A stretch of 64,000 nt of DNA from Flavobacteriaceae bacterium UBA980 (GCA_002292265.1 DBBQ01000039.1:73101-137100), one strand, 5' to 3'; shown: positions 18,401 through 28,332, numbered from the stretch's first letter. The notes: generated by a model not told the origin, from the letters alone. Program-made: numbers and translations.

Positions 18401-21400
18401 ATGTATTTAATCTTTGACACCGAAACCACGGGATTGCCTAAGCGCTGGAACGCGCCTTTAACCGATAGTGAAAATTGGCCGCGCTGTATTCAAATTGCTT
18501 GGCAAATTCACGATGCAAAAGGCGAGGTGATCGCCCATGAAGATTATTTGATTCAACCCGACGGTTTCACTATTCCCTTTGATTCTGAACACGTACACGG
18601 AATTTCAACTGCCTTAGCAGAGGATCAAGGAATTCCGTTAGAAGAGGTGTTGGAGAAATTTCACGCAGCGCTTGACCAAGTGGAGTATGTGGTGGGGCAC
18701 AATGTGTCATTTGACCGCAATATCATGGGGGCAGAATACCTGCGTGCCGGTCTGGCCGATGTACTAGAAGGAAAAGCCGTGGTCGATACCTGTACCGAAG
18801 AAACAGCGACTTTATGTCAACTCCCCGGCGGTCGTGGGGGCAAGTTTAAACTCCCTACGCTAAGTGAACTCTACCACTTTCTTTTTCAAGAAAGCTTTGA
18901 AGAAGCGCACAATGCCACAGCAGATGTTGAGGCCACTTCTCGCGCTTTCCTGGAATTATTGCGTCAAGATCAATTGCACCCAGATGCGTTTGATAACCAA
19001 CAAGCACAGACGGTTGATCTAAGGGAACGCAGCCGCCCCTTTGGGTTAATTGGTTTAACCCATCAAAACCTTAAGCAAGCTTCTGCAGCGCTTAAGAAAG
19101 AGGCTTCGCCAAAGGGACCTGCGCCAGCTGCCGGAGTTAGCGGTGCACTCGCCGATGCACCTTTTGTGCATTTACACAATCACTCTCAGTTTTCTGTCCT
19201 GCAAGCGACCTCGCGCATCAATCAATTAGTCGATGCTGCTGCAGACGATAATATGCAAGCCATTGCCATAACCGATCACGGAAACTTAATGGGCACTTTT
19301 CATTTTATCAAAGCGATTAATGGGCATAATGCCAAAGTGGAGGATGACCAAAAAATCAAACCGATTATAGGCTGTGAATTTTATGTGTGCGAAGATCATA
19401 AAGACAAAACCCGTAGAGATGATGGTTATCAAGTCGTCTTTTTAGCAAAAAATAAAGTGGGCTATCACAACCTAGCAAAATTGACTTCAGCGGCCTATGT
19501 CGATGGCTTTTATTATGTCCCGCGCATTGACCGCAAGCTCGTTGAACAATACAAAGAACACTTGATGGTGTTGAGTGGAAACACCTATGGAGAAGTACCG
19601 GCGAAGATTTTAAATGTCGGTGATAGACAAGCCGAAGAGGCTTTGCAGTGGTGGCATGGGCAATTTGGCGAAGACTTTTATATCGAATTGATGCGCCACG
19701 GGGAAGAAGGAGAAGACCGCGCTAACGAGGTGTTGATCGAATTTTCCCGCAAGTATAACATTCCGCTTATTGCGACGAATAACACCTATTATACCAAGAA
19801 GGAAGAGGCGAATGCTCACGATATTTTACTCTGCGTAAAAGAAGGGGAGAAGCAAGCAACACCCATTGGTCGAGGGCGAGGCTTCCGTTATGGTTTCCCC
19901 AACCAAGAATATTATTTTAAGGACAGCCAGGAGATGAAAAAGCTGTTTCAAGATGTGCCAGAAGCCATCTTGAACATACAAGCTTTGGTCGATAAAATCG
20001 AAGCTTTTGAACTTGCGCGAGACGTCTTACTGCCCAAGTTTGATATCCCCCTAGACTATCAAGTAGCAGATGACCCCGACGGAAAAAAAGGAGAAAACAA
20101 TTACTTACGTTATTTGACCTATGAAGGCGCCAAACTGCGTTATAGCGAATTAACAGATGAGATCACCGAGCGGATTGACTTTGAGTTAGACGTTATTGCC
20201 AATACGGGTTATCCGGGGTACTTTTTGATTGTACAAGACTTTATCGCAGCGGCCCGCGACATGGATGTTTCGGTAGGGCCGGGGCGGGGATCTGCCGCGG
20301 GATCTGTGGTGGCCTATTGTTTAAAGATTACCAACATTGATCCTATTGAATACGACTTGCTTTTTGAGCGTTTCTTAAATCCAGACCGGGTGAGTATGCC
20401 CGATATCGATATTGACTTTGACGATGAAGGTCGCGGTCGGGTGATGGATTATGTGATTGAAAAATACGGTTCTAATCAGGTAGCACAAATTATCACCTAT
20501 GGGACCATGGCGGCAAAGTCTTCCATTCGAGATACAGCAAGGGTGCTCGATTTACCTTTGGGCGAAGCCGATCGCATTGCTAAATTATTACCCAATATGA
20601 AGCTGGGGAAAATCTTTGGCTTAAACGATCAAGAATTGAAAAAGAACCTGCGCGCCGATGAGCTTCTAAAGGTCAACGAAATCAAAAACTTGGCTGATGA
20701 AGATTCTATCTCTGGGCAAACCATTCAGCAAGCGAAAGTATTAGAAGGATCATTGCGCAATACGGGGATTCACGCCTGCGGGGTGATTATTACTCCAGAT
20801 GATATTACGCAATTTGTTCCTGTGGCTACCGCCAAAGATTCTGATTTATATGTCACCCAATTTGACAACTCGGTTGTAGAAGATGCCGGTTTGCTCAAGA
20901 TGGATTTCTTGGGATTAAAAACCCTGACTTTGATCAAAGACACGGTCAAGCTAGTCAAATACAAACACAATATTAATTTAGATCCGGACAGTTTCCCCTT
21001 AGATGATGTCAAGACTTATGAGCTTTTTCAACGCGGAGAAACAGTAGGGATTTTTCAATATGAATCTGCGGGGATGCAAAAGTACCTCAAGGATTTAAAG
21101 CCCACCGTTTTTGCCGATCTTATTGCGATGAATGCCTTGTATCGACCTGGGCCGCTAGAATATATCCCTAGTTTTGTCAATCGAAAAAACGGGAACGAAG
21201 AGATTGCTTATGACCTTCCGGCCATGGAGGAATATTTAGAAGAGACCTATGGAATTACTGTTTATCAAGAGCAAGTGATGCTCTTGTCGCAGAAGTTGGC
21301 GGGCTTTTCAAAAGGTGATGCCGATGTTTTACGGAAGGCAATGGGAAAAAAGATTTTTGCCTTGCTGCAAAAATTAAAACCACAATTTATCGATGGTGGA

Positions 21401-22717
21401 AAAGCGAATGGCCACCCCGAAGAAGTCCTAGAGAAAATCTGGAAAGACTGGGAAGCCTTTGCCGCCTATGCCTTCAATAAATCGCACTCCACCTGCTATG
21501 CTTGGATTGGGTATCAAACGGCCTATTTAAAGGCGCGTTATCCTGCAGAATACATGGCAGCAGTACTCTCGAATAACATGAACGATATCAAGCAGGTTAC
21601 CTTCTTTATGGAAGAATGTCGCCGGATGGGACTCAATGTATTGGGGCCAGATGTCAATGAATCTTTTTACAAATTTGCGGTGAATGATAAGCAAGCCATT
21701 CGTTTTGGAATGGGAGCAATTAAAGGAGTGGGAAGAGGTGCTGTAGAAACGATTATCGAGCATAGAAAAGAAGGAAAATATACTTCTATTTTTGATATAG
21801 TCAAGCGAATAGATTTGCGTGCAGCAAATAAGAAAGCGATGGAAAATCTCGTCTTGGCAGGAGGTTTTGACTCCTTTGGCGAAACCCACCGCGCACAGTA
21901 TTTTAACCCCGATGGGGATGGGATTACTTTTTTGGAAAAGGTCATACGTTTTGGAGCGAAATACCAAGAGCATTTAAACTCTGCTCAGGTTAGTCTTTTT
22001 GGAGAAGAGACGGATCAAACGTATCAAGATTTAACCATTCCTTCTTGTGAGTCATGGAGTAATTTGATTTGTTTGCAAAAAGAAAAAGAAGTGGTTGGGA
22101 TTTATATTTCTTCCCATCCTTTGGATGATTTCACTCACGAGATGGAGCATTTTGTTTCTATTTCTTTAAACCGTTTAGGCGATTTGGAGCCGTTTCTCAA
22201 TCGAGAACTGAGCGTAGGAGGTATCGTGAATGATGTGGAACATTTGGAAAGTAGAAATGGAAAAGGCTGGGCTCGTTTTACAGTGGAAGATTTCACGGAC
22301 CAATATGAGTTTCGCATTTTTGGAGAGGACTATTTAAAGTACAGACATTTTCTAGTGGTCAATCAGTTTATTCGAATTCGGATCATGATTCGGCCCGGAT
22401 GGGCAAACAAAGAAACAGGTAAAGTTGGGGCGCCCAGAATGCAGTATTTGAGTTTTGAAATGCTACAGAATACGCTCGAAAATCATGCAAAGAAACTCAC
22501 CCTACAGTTGGACATCCATCAGTTAGATGACACGAAAGTAGAGAATTTACAAAGTCATTTAAAGCAATTTAAAGGAAATAAATCCTTATTTTTTTGCATT
22601 TATGATTCGGAGAAAAAGATAAAACTCACGTTGAATAGTAAAAAACAAAAGGTACAGATTTCTCCAGCTTTGCTCGAAGCGTTGGCCTTGGAGGATTGGT
22701 ATTATAAGTTGAACTAG
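18401..22717 (+). CDS. dnaE: DNA polymerase III subunit alpha with N-terminal DnaQ-like 3'-5' exonuclease
   Basis: The 1438-residue replicative polymerase begins with a proofreading domain carrying all three Exo motifs (FDTETTGLP at the start, HNVSFDRN, and HNATADVEA). After a linker near residues 205-245 comes the PHP domain (HLHNHSQFSVLQ, TDHGNLMG), then the polymerase core with the catalytic triad segment PDIDIDFDD and GRGSAAGS, a helix-hairpin-helix region (GMGAIKGVGRGAVE) and a C-terminal OB domain. Exonuclease-polymerase fusion in this order is usual in Bacteroidota. I chose the ATG at 18401 over the TTG one codon earlier. It is divergent from the RAYT gene. Confidence 0.95.
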   Translation: MYLIFDTETTGLPKRWNAPLTDSENWPRCIQIAWQIHDAKGEVIAHEDYLIQPDGFTIPFDSEHVHGISTALAEDQGIPLEEVLEKFHAALDQVEYVVGHNVSFDRNIMGAEYLRAGLADVLEGKAVVDTCTEETATLCQLPGGRGGKFKLPTLSELYHFLFQESFEEAHNATADVEATSRAFLELLRQDQLHPDAFDNQQAQTVDLRERSRPFGLIGLTHQNLKQASAALKKEASPKGPAPAAGVSGALADAPFVHLHNHSQFSVLQATSRINQLVDAAADDNMQAIAITDHGNLMGTFHFIKAINGHNAKVEDDQKIKPIIGCEFYVCEDHKDKTRRDDGYQVVFLAKNKVGYHNLAKLTSAAYVDGFYYVPRIDRKLVEQYKEHLMVLSGNTYGEVPAKILNVGDRQAEEALQWWHGQFGEDFYIELMRHGEEGEDRANEVLIEFSRKYNIPLIATNNTYYTKKEEANAHDILLCVKEGEKQATPIGRGRGFRYGFPNQEYYFKDSQEMKKLFQDVPEAILNIQALVDKIEAFELARDVLLPKFDIPLDYQVADDPDGKKGENNYLRYLTYEGAKLRYSELTDEITERIDFELDVIANTGYPGYFLIVQDFIAAARDMDVSVGPGRGSAAGSVVAYCLKITNIDPIEYDLLFERFLNPDRVSMPDIDIDFDDEGRGRVMDYVIEKYGSNQVAQIITYGTMAAKSSIRDTARVLDLPLGEADRIAKLLPNMKLGKIFGLNDQELKKNLRADELLKVNEIKNLADEDSISGQTIQQAKVLEGSLRNTGIHACGVIITPDDITQFVPVATAKDSDLYVTQFDNSVVEDAGLLKMDFLGLKTLTLIKDTVKLVKYKHNINLDPDSFPLDDVKTYELFQRGETVGIFQYESAGMQKYLKDLKPTVFADLIAMNALYRPGPLEYIPSFVNRKNGNEEIAYDLPAMEEYLEETYGITVYQEQVMLLSQKLAGFSKGDADVLRKAMGKKIFALLQKLKPQFIDGGKANGHPEEVLEKIWKDWEAFAAYAFNKSHSTCYAWIGYQTAYLKARYPAEYMAAVLSNNMNDIKQVTFFMEECRRMGLNVLGPDVNESFYKFAVNDKQAIRFGMGAIKGVGRGAVETIIEHRKEGKYTSIFDIVKRIDLRAANKKAMENLVLAGGFDSFGETHRAQYFNPDGDGITFLEKVIRFGAKYQEHLNSAQVSLFGEETDQTYQDLTIPSCESWSNLICLQKEKEVVGIYISSHPLDDFTHEMEHFVSISLNRLGDLEPFLNRELSVGGIVNDVEHLESRNGKGWARFTVEDFTDQYEFRIFGEDYLKYRHFLVVNQFIRIRIMIRPGWANKETGKVGAPRMQYLSFEMLQNTLENHAKKLTLQLDIHQLDDTKVENLQSHLKQFKGNKSLFFCIYDSEKKIKLTLNSKKQKVQISPALLEALALEDWYYKLN

Positions 22718-22763
22718 TACTATTGTAAAACCTCATTCCTCAATAAAGAAATTTGATCTAAAG

Positions 22764-22798
22764 TTGGCAATGTAACGACTTAAAAATAACTACATTTG
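22764..22798 (+). promoter_or_regulatory. Predicted promoter for trxA
   Basis: TACATTTG at 22791-22798 matches the Bacteroidota -7 consensus TAnnTTTG exactly; a TTGG at 22764-22767 is a candidate -33 element at slightly wide spacing (23 bases). The trxA start codon follows 20 bases downstream. Confidence 0.5.
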
Positions 22799-22818
22799 GG
22801 CATTAAAATTTTCAAAAA

Positions 22819-23136
22819 ATGGCATTAGAAATTACAGATGCAACTTTTGATGAGGTTGTATTACAATCAGAAAAACCGGTTTTGGTTGATTTTTGGGCAG
22901 CATGGTGTGGTCCTTGCCGTATGGTTGGCCCCATTATCGAAGAGTTGAGTAAAGATTATGAAGGTAAAGCCGTAGTAGGTAAGGTAGATGTTGACGCTAA
23001 TCAAGAATTTGCTGCAAAATACGGTGTTCGAAATATTCCTACAGTTTTAGTATTTGACAAAGGCGAGCTGGTAGGACGTCATGTAGGGGTGTCTCCCAAA
23101 ACCACTTACGCAGGTGCTCTAGACGCCGTCATATAA
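22819..23136 (+). CDS. trxA: Thioredoxin
   Basis: The 105-residue protein is a canonical single-domain thioredoxin: VLVDFWAAWCGPCRMVGP places the redox-active CGPC pair at about residues 31-34, with the cis-proline loop NIPTVLVF near residue 75. There is no signal peptide, so it reduces disulfides in the cytoplasm, for example in ribonucleotide reductase and peroxidases. It has its own predicted promoter and stands between dnaE and the tRNA-Asp gene. Confidence 0.95.
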   Translation: MALEITDATFDEVVLQSEKPVLVDFWAAWCGPCRMVGPIIEELSKDYEGKAVVGKVDVDANQEFAAKYGVRNIPTVLVFDKGELVGRHVGVSPKTTYAGALDAVI

Positions 23137-23159
23137 GATTTTTCTTTTTTATTGAATTG

Positions 23160-23190
23160 TTTGGCAAATTCAAAATGCAGCGTATATTTG
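23160..23190 (+). promoter_or_regulatory. Consensus Bacteroidota promoter for tRNA-Asp
   Basis: TTTG (23160-23163), exactly 19 bases, then TATATTTG (23183-23190) is a perfect match to TTTG-N19-TAnnTTTG. Initiation about 7 bases on would start transcription just ahead of the tRNA at 23205. Confidence 0.8.
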
Positions 23191-23204
23191 CACACGCCAA
23201 ATGA

Positions 23205-23278
23205 GGTCTGGTAGTTCAGTTGGTTAGAATACATGCCTGTCACGCATGGGGTCGCGGGTTCGAGTCCCGTCCAGACCG
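23205..23278 (+). tRNA. tRNA-Asp (GTC)
   Basis: The acceptor stem GGTCTGG pairs with CCAGACC (23271-23277), followed by discriminator G. The D arm (GTTCAGTTGGTTAGAAT), the anticodon loop CTGTCAC with anticodon GTC, and the TTCGAGT T loop are all normal. The terminal CCA is not fully encoded (GCA follows). Preceded by a consensus promoter and followed by a terminator-like hairpin. Confidence 0.96.
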
Positions 23279-23342
23279 CAATTATTAAAGATGTTGTGTG
23301 TTGTTAAATTGGGAAAACTCCAATGTTTACAACCAGTGAGAA

Positions 23343-23371
23343 GCTTTCCAGTGAAATGGAGGGCTTTTTTT
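23343..23371 (+). terminator. Intrinsic terminator after tRNA-Asp
   Basis: GCTTTCCA pairs with TGGAGGGC (8 pairs including two G-U) around a GTGAAA loop and is followed by seven T residues. It lies 65 bases past the tRNA and fits its 3' trailer. Confidence 0.6.
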
Positions 23372-23488
23372 GTTTTGCATTACACTTCTGGCCTTGATTT
23401 GGAAAAGGGGATCTAGGTTAATTAAAGTGATGTCACAATCACTTAACAAAAGAGATTGTGGTATTTGGAATTTAATCCTAAATGAAAG

Positions 23489-23998
23489 TTAAAGAAACAG
23501 TATAAGTAAGGTCATCACCAAGCCTGCTAAGGAAAAGTAAACCCCTTTTTTAAACACAGTGGTTTGGGGTAAAAACATCCAAAACGCAGAAACGACAAAA
23601 AACAACAGAGAAACTCCAAAAAAGATATTCAACCAATAAATGGGACTCTCGGTAGTGGCTTTGTGTAGCTTTTCCATTTTTTCAATGACGTAGGGCAATT
23701 CTTTTTTTAAGTAAAGCGCCTCTCCTGTGGTTTGATTGTATTGACCCTCTGCAAAGTAGAGAACTTCGTCTTCTGTTTTGGTGATTTTAAGATTTTTGAT
23801 ACTGAGATTTTTGCCTAGCGTATATTCGTCCAGCTGGGGTTCTAGTTTTGTTTGCACTTCGGTCACCTTTTTAAACGTATCTGTTCGTCTAAAAATCATG
23901 ATGGTTCCACTAAAGGCGTACACCGCCATGACTCCCACAAGGTAGAATCCTAAATAGCGATGAATCAATCTGAAGTAATAGCCTGTATTCTTTTTCAT
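23489..23998 (-). CDS. PepSY-domain membrane protein
   Basis: The 169-residue protein has a first membrane span at residues about 15-33 (HRYLGFYLVGVMAVYAFSG), preceded by the HRYLG motif common in PepSY-TM proteins, a periplasmic domain with a PepSY-like segment (LKITKTEDEVLYFAEG, then GEALYLKKELP), and two C-terminal spans. PepSY-TM proteins are often associated with siderophore or heme reduction, but this short form has no neighbour that suggests a substrate. It is read alone on the minus strand. Confidence 0.7.
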   Translation of the reverse strand: MKKNTGYYFRLIHRYLGFYLVGVMAVYAFSGTIMIFRRTDTFKKVTEVQTKLEPQLDEYTLGKNLSIKNLKITKTEDEVLYFAEGQYNQTTGEALYLKKELPYVIEKMEKLHKATTESPIYWLNIFFGVSLLFFVVSAFWMFLPQTTVFKKGVYFSLAGLVMTLLILFL

Positions 23999-24058
23999 AG
24001 TTTAGTTCAAATCTAGTTGAGACAGAGGGTAAAAATAAAACGTTTAATTTGATTTTGA

Positions 24059-24423
24059 CTATTCGTTTTTAGTTAAATAGGCTTTACGGATCATTTTTGC
24101 TGTCTGATGACCCGACTCATGACTCCAACCGGGGGGATAAAAAAGGTAACGGAGCTGGTTGGTTATCCCGGGTGCGGTGATTACGTCTTTGACCAAATGA
24201 ATAAATTCACCAAAATACACCTGTACAAAACTCCCTGAGTTGATCGGCCTTGTGATGCCGTAATCGATAGTAAGGTTCGGATCTTCTTCTTGGTAAGCAC
24301 CAAAGCCACGATTCCTTCATAGTTTAATAGGAGTGCATAGTCTTGCTTTTGTAAAATAGTAAGGAATTGATTGACTCCAAAAAAGCCTATAATTTCATTC
24401 CAAAGTGAGTTTAAAAAAGACAT
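24059..24423 (-). pseudogene. Decayed sterol desaturase-like gene (internal deletion/frameshift)
   Basis: Two frames are needed. From 24423 the frame reads about 40 residues (MSFLNSLWNEIIGFF ... LLNYEGIVAL) and then becomes meaningless up to a stop at 24181. In another frame, from about 24320 to a TAG at 24059-24061, the sequence reads RGFGAYQEEDPNLTIDYGI, then RYLFYPPGWSHESGH and ends in AYLTKNE. The second part resembles the C-terminus of sterol desaturase/fatty acid hydroxylase proteins, including FGAYQEE and PPGW. The histidine-rich catalytic core that should lie between them (about 200 residues) is missing. I read this as a deletion remnant. Confidence 0.65.
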
Positions 24424-24556
24424 CGGTACTGATTTTAGTAAAAAGATAAAAATAAATTAAATGCAATGCGGTGTCTTGAGACAAAATATCAATTTTAAGT
24501 TTTCGAAAAACAACTGATTTTGCAAAATTTATAATTGTTGGCTTTAGCATGCTACA

Positions 24557-26767
24557 TCACATACTGATCCAATAAGTTAGTTTTAGATTGATCGATCGGA
24601 AGGTTGGGCCAAACTGCTGGGTGTAATAGTTGTCATTGTAAACCAGGTAGAGGTCAGAAAGCGGAGCAAAGCGCCATTGCAATCTTGAGTTAATCCCCAA
24701 GTTATCAGTTTGGTTACTGTATTGAATCAGTGTGGACCAAAACAATTTTTTACTAAAAGTGACATCAAATTTGGGGCGGATTAAGACGAGATCTGCAGTT
24801 GCATAGGGTTTTGGCAATTCAATGCGGTTGTAGTCCCATTGGACACTTAAAATAAAATTCGGCTGGAATCGATAACCAGTTGTTCCTGTGAGCGAAAATT
24901 TTTCACCATTAAAAAATCCTCCATAGGAAATTTGAGAATTAAAAATAAAGGGATTGGCAAAATTGAGGCGATACTCTAAACTCCAATCGTTGTAAGTATA
25001 TTCTGAATTGCTAGGAAGGGGAACGGCCTCTTCTGATCGTGTGGGATCAAAACTGTCAAACAGGTAAATATAATCGCGACTAAATTCGAATTCCAACTGG
25101 TTTTGGGCATTGGTCTGCAGGGTGTAGTTGGCACTCAGTGAGTGATCGGTTTTCAAATAATCCAAATTTTGCTGAAACCACATTAAGTTCAACAGTTGAA
25201 AACTATGAGAATTGATTTTTCCTGTTTTGGGATAGAAGCTTCGCCGTACACGGTTTCCAGATTTGACAATTCCTGTTCTTCGAATAAAACCTAAATCCGA
25301 CCGAAAGTCTTCATCTACATAAACCGTATTGGAGTAAAATTGCCAGATTCGGGTGTTGTATAGTATCGAGGCAAAGCTGGAGAGATTTCCTTTGTTGTCA
25401 TCGGGCTGAAAAGATTTGTGGGTATAAAACTTCCCGATCCATCGGTTGTTTGCAGAGGCCAGGTTGTAGTCCAATCCAATGACACGGTTGTAGGTGTCTT
25501 TTTCCGCTACGAAATCATAGTCTTTTAGACTTTGTCGATTGACCATAAAAACCCCTACCTGAGACTCTCCAAAAACTTTCCTTTGCAGGGCAAACATGGC
25601 GTTGTTGTTTGAAGCAATTTCGTTATTAAGGTCTTCTTTATTTTGAATACTTAAAACTCCCAACCGCCAATTTTCATCTAGTTTACCACTCAAACGAACC
25701 CCTCCGATGATGTCATTTTGTATCGTTCTACCTTCTGCATCTCTTTGAATTCCAATTCTTCTGGAGAAAAAAGGAATTGCATCTCTAAAACTTCCATAGC
25801 TTCCGAAAAGGTCTCCATTATCAATAAAAAATTGTCTTTTTTCGGGTAAGGTAATTTCAAATCGTGTGAGGTTGGTTATTACGTCATCTACTTCTACGTT
25901 TGAAAAGTCAGGGTTAAGTGTCACATCCAAATTCAGTCCCGTACCAATGGCAATTTTTAGATCTCCTCCCGTAGAAAAAGAACTGTTAGTGCTACTGTTA
26001 GTAAAATCTTTTGAGGTAAGACCGTTGACATAGGGAATCAAGTATAGGGGGGTTTTATTTTTTTTCAGGGGTTCTTCGAATATAAGTTCTCCAAAATATC
26101 CAATATTAATGGGGAACTGGGTTTGGTCCACGTTTGTCCAAATACTCCTTTCATTCCTTTGGAAATCGTATCGGTAGGATTGAAACCCCCATACCTTAGA
26201 ATTTTCAGGATATTTTAAAGAACTAAACGGAATCTCAAGTTCCAATACATAGTTTTCATCGGTGTAGGTACTTTCCGATTTCCATTTGGTATCCCAGGTA
26301 AGGTTAAATCCTCGGGTATCGACACCTCGTTCTGACACAAGCGCTTCCCGCTGAACACCGTAGGCATTTACACCAAACAGAAAAGCATTTTGACCGTCGT
26401 TGAAGGTGTCAAAAATTAGGGTAACATTATCGTTGTTTCGGGAACTATAATCCCTCCTAAGGGAGTTTATTGTATAGTTATCTCCGATAGAATGTGCAGT
26501 AATACCTACATATAAATGCGTATCGGTATAGAGTAGTTTTACTTCGGTTTTGTCTTGTGCTTTTAAGGAGTCAGTTGGAAATTGTTGCCAAAAATCGTTT
26601 GCACGATCGGCCTTACTCCAAACCTCCTCATCCAAAACACCGTCTAAAACAATCGGTTGACTTATTTTTTTTACGGTTACCGTCCTTTTTTCTTCTTGAG
26701 CCAGCGCCTCAAAAACAAAAAATAAAAGTACAAGTACAAGGGCTGTTTTTTTGTTAAAGGAGTTCAA
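24557..26767 (-). CDS. DUF5916-domain protein with CBM9-like N-terminus
   Basis: The 736-residue exported protein has a signal peptide (residues 1-23, ending ALAQ), then a carbohydrate-binding-module-9-like domain (ISQPIVLDGVLDEEVWSKAD, with LYTDTHLYVGI), and a large DUF5916 beta-rich region (SNVEVDDVITNLTRFEITLP, KRQFFIDNGDLFG, DIIGGVRLSG). It ends in outer-membrane-barrel-like alternating strands with a terminal aromatic pattern (INLKLTYWISM). Proteins of this type are widespread in Bacteroidota; the function is not known, perhaps outer-membrane. It is transcribed alone. Confidence 0.85.
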   Translation of the reverse strand: MNSFNKKTALVLVLLFFVFEALAQEEKRTVTVKKISQPIVLDGVLDEEVWSKADRANDFWQQFPTDSLKAQDKTEVKLLYTDTHLYVGITAHSIGDNYTINSLRRDYSSRNNDNVTLIFDTFNDGQNAFLFGVNAYGVQREALVSERGVDTRGFNLTWDTKWKSESTYTDENYVLELEIPFSSLKYPENSKVWGFQSYRYDFQRNERSIWTNVDQTQFPINIGYFGELIFEEPLKKNKTPLYLIPYVNGLTSKDFTNSSTNSSFSTGGDLKIAIGTGLNLDVTLNPDFSNVEVDDVITNLTRFEITLPEKRQFFIDNGDLFGSYGSFRDAIPFFSRRIGIQRDAEGRTIQNDIIGGVRLSGKLDENWRLGVLSIQNKEDLNNEIASNNNAMFALQRKVFGESQVGVFMVNRQSLKDYDFVAEKDTYNRVIGLDYNLASANNRWIGKFYTHKSFQPDDNKGNLSSFASILYNTRIWQFYSNTVYVDEDFRSDLGFIRRTGIVKSGNRVRRSFYPKTGKINSHSFQLLNLMWFQQNLDYLKTDHSLSANYTLQTNAQNQLEFEFSRDYIYLFDSFDPTRSEEAVPLPSNSEYTYNDWSLEYRLNFANPFIFNSQISYGGFFNGEKFSLTGTTGYRFQPNFILSVQWDYNRIELPKPYATADLVLIRPKFDVTFSKKLFWSTLIQYSNQTDNLGINSRLQWRFAPLSDLYLVYNDNYYTQQFGPTFRSINLKLTYWISM

Positions 26768-27040
26768 AGTATTTGATTTGAAGACTCGGGTTGGTATTGA
26801 TTGAGCAGAAAAATGAAGACTGTTGAATCGCCAAACGTTCTTTGATAGAATTTGAATTATTGATAGTAAACCGGTTTTAAAAGAAGAATTTAAAATAGCG
26901 CTAACATAATTTTCAAGGATCGTAAAGGACTCGCTTGTTTTATCCTATTTGATTAAATAGATATTGAGCTTCTCATTTCGACCTAAATTTGTTTTTTTGG
27001 TGAAAGTATAAAAAAAATGGTTTGAATACTTTTTTAAAAA

Positions 27041-27649
27041 TCACTTTAGTGCGTGCATTCTCATCACCGTAGTAATTCCGTTGTGAAATGTACCTTCTTC
27101 TAATGTAATTTTTTCTTCTTTGAGTTGAGTAAATTCAAAACCTTCAAAGTCTGTGCGTAGTTTTTCTTCGCTGTACAATTGACTAGGCATTTTGGGACCT
27201 CCCACACGAGGATTTATTTTCTGGCACTGTGGGTGGTTGGTACTGAAAGCTTCTAGAATAATCCGTCCTCTTTTTTTAAGTAAAGAACTAAGTTTTTGAT
27301 GGTTTGAAGTTCGTATGGAATCGGGGAAGTGAACATAAATCAGTCCAATCACATCAAAAAAGGCATCTGCGAAAGTGAGGTCACTCAAAGAGGCAATTTG
27401 ATAGTTGATTTCAACCTGTTTTTCTTGAGCTAAAGCCATTGCTTTTTGGTAGGCTTTTTCACTAAAATCATAAGCAAATACGTCCCATCCTAAGCTTGCA
27501 GCATAGACGGCATTTCTTCCTTCTCCTTCTGCCGCTAGGAGTATTTTGCCAGGGGGCAGCAGGTCTATTTGATCTTTAAAATACTGGTTTGGATTTTTTC
27601 CATAGGCATAGCTTTCCGCGTTGTACCGTGCGTTCCAAAATTCTTTCAT
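27041..27649 (-). CDS. Class I SAM-dependent methyltransferase (TehB-like)
   Basis: The 202-residue enzyme starts at MKEFWNARYNAESYAYGKNP; the open frame extends further upstream, but that part is a shadow of the peptidase gene. The SAM motif I appears as ILLAAEGEGRNAVYAA (residues about 35-50), followed by VFAYDFSEKAY and the motif IV-like FDVIGLIYVHF. This layout is seen in tellurite-resistance TehB and thiol or halide methyltransferase relatives. Its start codon overlaps the stop of the upstream M24 peptidase by one base (TGATG), so translation is probably coupled. Confidence 0.85.
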   Translation of the reverse strand: MKEFWNARYNAESYAYGKNPNQYFKDQIDLLPPGKILLAAEGEGRNAVYAASLGWDVFAYDFSEKAYQKAMALAQEKQVEINYQIASLSDLTFADAFFDVIGLIYVHFPDSIRTSNHQKLSSLLKKRGRIILEAFSTNHPQCQKINPRVGGPKMPSQLYSEEKLRTDFEGFEFTQLKEEKITLEEGTFHNGITTVMRMHALK

Positions 27650-28332
27650 CAGTGAGAGGGGATTAGCAGTTGTTCGAAAAATCCTCCAATCTTTTTTTGT
27701 CGATCTACAAAATGAATTTCTAAGATCCAATGCCTCTGTTCTCCCTTTTGGTTTGGAGCATTCATATCGATGTGATTTTCTGGATGGATATAATTTGTTT
27801 TGTCTTCTTTTTCGAGTTTTTCGTGTGGGAAATGACCGATGAGATGTCCTGCAATAGGCCCTCCAAATTCCCATCCTTTGTCGGTAGCCAAATCACAACA
27901 ATACTTATATAGTGTAACTCCGCTGATCTCTTTTTGGGAGTGAAAAAAAGCATTTGCTTCTTTCCAAGCGGTTTCAATATCTGAGACCAGTTTGTGCTTT
28001 AAGGGATCTCCTCCTAGTACATAGGTTCTTCCGTAATCCGCTTCCCAATATTCGAAAATAGGGCCAAAATCTAAGAATACAATATCGTCTTCTTTAATGA
28101 GGAGATTTTCGGGATTTTCATCATAGGGAAACAAGGTGTTTTCTCCCGCTCGAACAATGCGTTTGTGCCAGTATTTTTTTATGCCAAAGAGTTCAAAAGC
28201 CAAATCATAAACTTCTTGGTTTATTTCACGTTCAGTTTTTCCAGGTTGGATGAGTTGGCTACTTTCTATTTCTCGAAAAAGAGTGGCTGCTTTTTGTTCT
28301 GCCTCAATAAGTTGATTTATCGCTTTTGACAT
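27649..28332 (-). CDS. M24 family metallopeptidase (Xaa-Pro dipeptidase-like)
   Basis: The 227-residue pita-bread-fold protein carries the metal ligands expected for M24: two aspartates (VFLDFGP and WEADYGRTYVL), a histidine (AGHLIGHFPH) and two glutamates (ILEIHF and GGFFEQ). There is no N-terminal creatinase domain, so it is a short form like methionine aminopeptidase but with the prolidase-like arrangement. Cytoplasmic, probably removing an N-terminal residue or cleaving dipeptides. It leads a two-gene unit with the methyltransferase. Confidence 0.85.
   Translation of the reverse strand: MSKAINQLIEAEQKAATLFREIESSQLIQPGKTEREINQEVYDLAFELFGIKKYWHKRIVRAGENTLFPYDENPENLLIKEDDIVFLDFGPIFEYWEADYGRTYVLGGDPLKHKLVSDIETAWKEANAFFHSQKEISGVTLYKYCCDLATDKGWEFGGPIAGHLIGHFPHEKLEKEDKTNYIHPENHIDMNAPNQKGEQRHWILEIHFVDRQKKIGGFFEQLLIPSH

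Noticed and set aside
27650..27874. N-terminal extension of the methyltransferase frame.
   Set aside because: This part is antisense-free but reads through the M24 peptidase in another frame and is unlike any methyltransferase start; the start at 27649 fits the family and the TGATG junction.
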